Shown here: positions 5,753 to 6,573 of the stretch, in pieces
Layout of the letters: each line of letters starts with the position of its first letter
Numbering within the stretch: position 1 is the stretch's first letter
Assembly: GCA_002347705.1 (NCBI GenBank)
Contig: DDWY01000105.1
Location: 1-6,573, forward strand
From: Anaerolineaceae bacterium UBA2274
GTDB taxonomy: Bacteria > Chloroflexota > Anaerolineae > Anaerolineales > Anaerolineaceae
Length of the DNA: 6,573 nt
Direction of reading: 5' to 3'
Notes under the pieces: model-generated
The model's database searches: none
What the model was told of the DNA's origin: nothing
The model's input: the letters and a program-made list of their open reading frames with translations, nothing else
Made by a program: the position numbers and the translations under genes

Positions 5753-5782
5753 ATAATACAATATTAAAATATGGAATTACAA
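5753..5782 (-). promoter_or_regulatory. candidate promoter of the four-helix membrane protein gene
   Basis: On the minus strand TTGTAA (5782-5777), an 18-nt spacer and TATTAT (5758-5753) make a plausible sigma70 promoter in a strongly AT-rich stretch. The leader to the ATG at 5683 would be about 60 nt. Confidence 0.5.
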
Positions 5783-5885
5783 ATATATTTTTATGATCGG
5801 ACCCGGGCAGCCTGCTCAATGCCAGGGGCGGAGAGAAAGTAATCCAAAAGCGGTTAGCTGAAAAGGGTTTACGAATACCTGTCCA

Positions 5886-5923
5886 TCAAAATAACAACAA
5901 ATGCCCGGTAAACCCGGGCATTT
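5886..5923 (-). terminator. rho-independent terminator of livM
   Basis: Positions 5899-5908 pair with 5914-5923, a 10-bp stem (ATGCCCGG core) with a 5-nt loop. On the minus strand it is followed by a T-rich tail (TTGTTGTTATTTT). It starts 17 nt past the livM stop at 5940, so livM closes its transcription unit. Confidence 0.85.
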
Positions 5924-5939
5924 TCAGTCAATTACGCCT

Positions 5940-6573
5940 TTAATTCTTAGACTTCAGCATCCCCAAAAGTCGCTGCCAGCCTTGCTTAAGTTTGAATCCT
6001 TGCAGCCGCCAGGTGCCAACGATCCCGTATGGAAGGAACATCACAATCAATACAAATATGATTCCAAAGACCAATGGCCAGCGGGCGCCAAACCAAGTAT
6101 ACAAAAATTGGCTGAAAATCTGCATGATCCCAGCCCCTAAAATCGGACCAATCAAAGTGCCCATCCCGCCAAAAATCGTCATGATGAGCGCATTTACTGT
6201 CGTCACGCTAGAAGTCATTGAAGGGGTAGCGCTGGTGGTCCACAACGAATATAAACCGCCAGCTACTCCAGCAAAGACAGATGCAATCACAAAAGCCAAT
6301 GTCCGATAAGTGACAGGGTTGTATCCAATCATCCTGGAACGGTCCTCATTCTCACGGGTCGCTTGGATGACTCGCCCGGTGGGCGAACTAACGATACGTT
6401 TCATCAAAAGGTACGCAACCACCATAAATGTCAGCGCTAAGAAGTAGAAGGTCAGACGATTTTGGGTGGGGTTAATCCACATAGGCACCGGTACACCGTG
6501 CATACCCTCATCCGCACCAGTCCATTCCACAAAATCAGTGGCACGCGCGAGTAAGTTCAGAGCGGTTGCTAGT
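5940..6573 (-). CDS. livM: branched-chain amino acid ABC transporter permease LivM (5' end outside window)
   Basis: The last 210 residues of an inner-membrane permease; the frame stays open through the right edge, so the GTG at 6530 is internal. The visible part starts with a loop containing TGADEGMHGVP, the counterpart of the TGGxxGLxGVP stretch of LivM proteins. Next come a membrane helix (FYFLALTFMVVAYLLM), then RVIQATRENEDRSRMIGYN, the cytoplasmic loop that couples to the LivG/LivF ATPases. Further helices include AGVAGGLYSLW and TIFGGMGTLIGPILGAGIM, and the chain ends in a basic tail. LivM pairs with LivH to import leucine, isoleucine, valine or, in relatives, other amino acids or urea. 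LivM proteins are usually somewhat over 300 residues, so roughly a third is missing. A terminator follows directly and no ATPase genes lie downstream, so the other components must be encoded upstream or elsewhere. Family is certain; substrate is not. Confidence 0.92.
   Translation of the reverse strand, partial: LATALNLLARATDFVEWTGADEGMHGVPVPMWINPTQNRLTFYFLALTFMVVAYLLMKRIVSSPTGRVIQATRENEDRSRMIGYNPVTYRTLAFVIASVFAGVAGGLYSLWTTSATPSMTSSVTTVNALIMTIFGGMGTLIGPILGAGIMQIFSQFLYTWFGARWPLVFGIIFVLIVMFLPYGIVGTWRLQGFKLKQGWQRLLGMLKSKN

Noticed and set aside
5797..5943. Plus-strand open stretch with a protein-like segment (VIQKRLAEKGLRIPVHQ)
   Set aside because: There is no start codon with a ribosome site, it follows a TGA, and it runs through the livM terminator hairpin. 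A gene remnant cannot be excluded but is not supported.
6528..6530. GTG at 6530 as the start of the livM fragment
   Set aside because: The frame stays open to the window edge, and LivM proteins have about a hundred more N-terminal residues, so this GTG is an internal valine.

Overview
The window is a stretch of bacterial chromosome of roughly 50% GC, with Shine-Dalgarno sites and sigma70-like promoters. A branched-chain amino acid permease, a CehA/McbA-type PHP protein and secreted proteins of unknown family would fit an environmental bacterium, possibly Chloroflexota (Anaerolineae). That assignment is a guess from gene style, because nothing here is taxonomically decisive. No rRNA, tRNA, CRISPR array, insertion sequence or phage gene was seen.

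Left end (1-942): a minus-strand pair, an ArsR-family repressor (408-722) followed by an ArsP/DUF318-type permease (start at 362, running off the left edge). This looks like a metalloid or organoarsenical resistance unit. The divergent intergenic region holds a clear minus-strand promoter (TTGACA-N17-TATAGT) and two matches to TCAT-N7-TTTG, the sequence known for E. coli ArsR. One match sits inside the arsR promoter. The other abuts a plus-strand TATAAT upstream of the divergent genes.

Region 943-2322: two plus-strand genes of unrecognised family, one membrane-anchored (143 aa) and one secreted (273 aa), ending at a strong hairpin terminator. They share a degenerate repeated module, twice in the secreted protein and once in the anchored one. 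The second ArsR-like site suggests this pair may be co-regulated with the resistance genes. This is the best candidate in the window for something undescribed.

Region 2393-3799: a CehA/McbA-family PHP metallohydrolase, preceded by tandem 11-bp direct repeats of the kind bound by OmpR/PhoB-type regulators.

Region 3800-5146: an intergenic stretch with two tandem 52-bp REP-like units whose hairpins show compensatory base changes. It is followed by a zinc-dependent, cinnamyl-alcohol-dehydrogenase-type gene that is full length except for one in-frame TAA at the border between its two domains.

Right end (5303-6573): a minus-strand gene for a four-helix membrane protein with its own promoter, then the 3' part of livM on the minus strand, closed by a rho-independent terminator.
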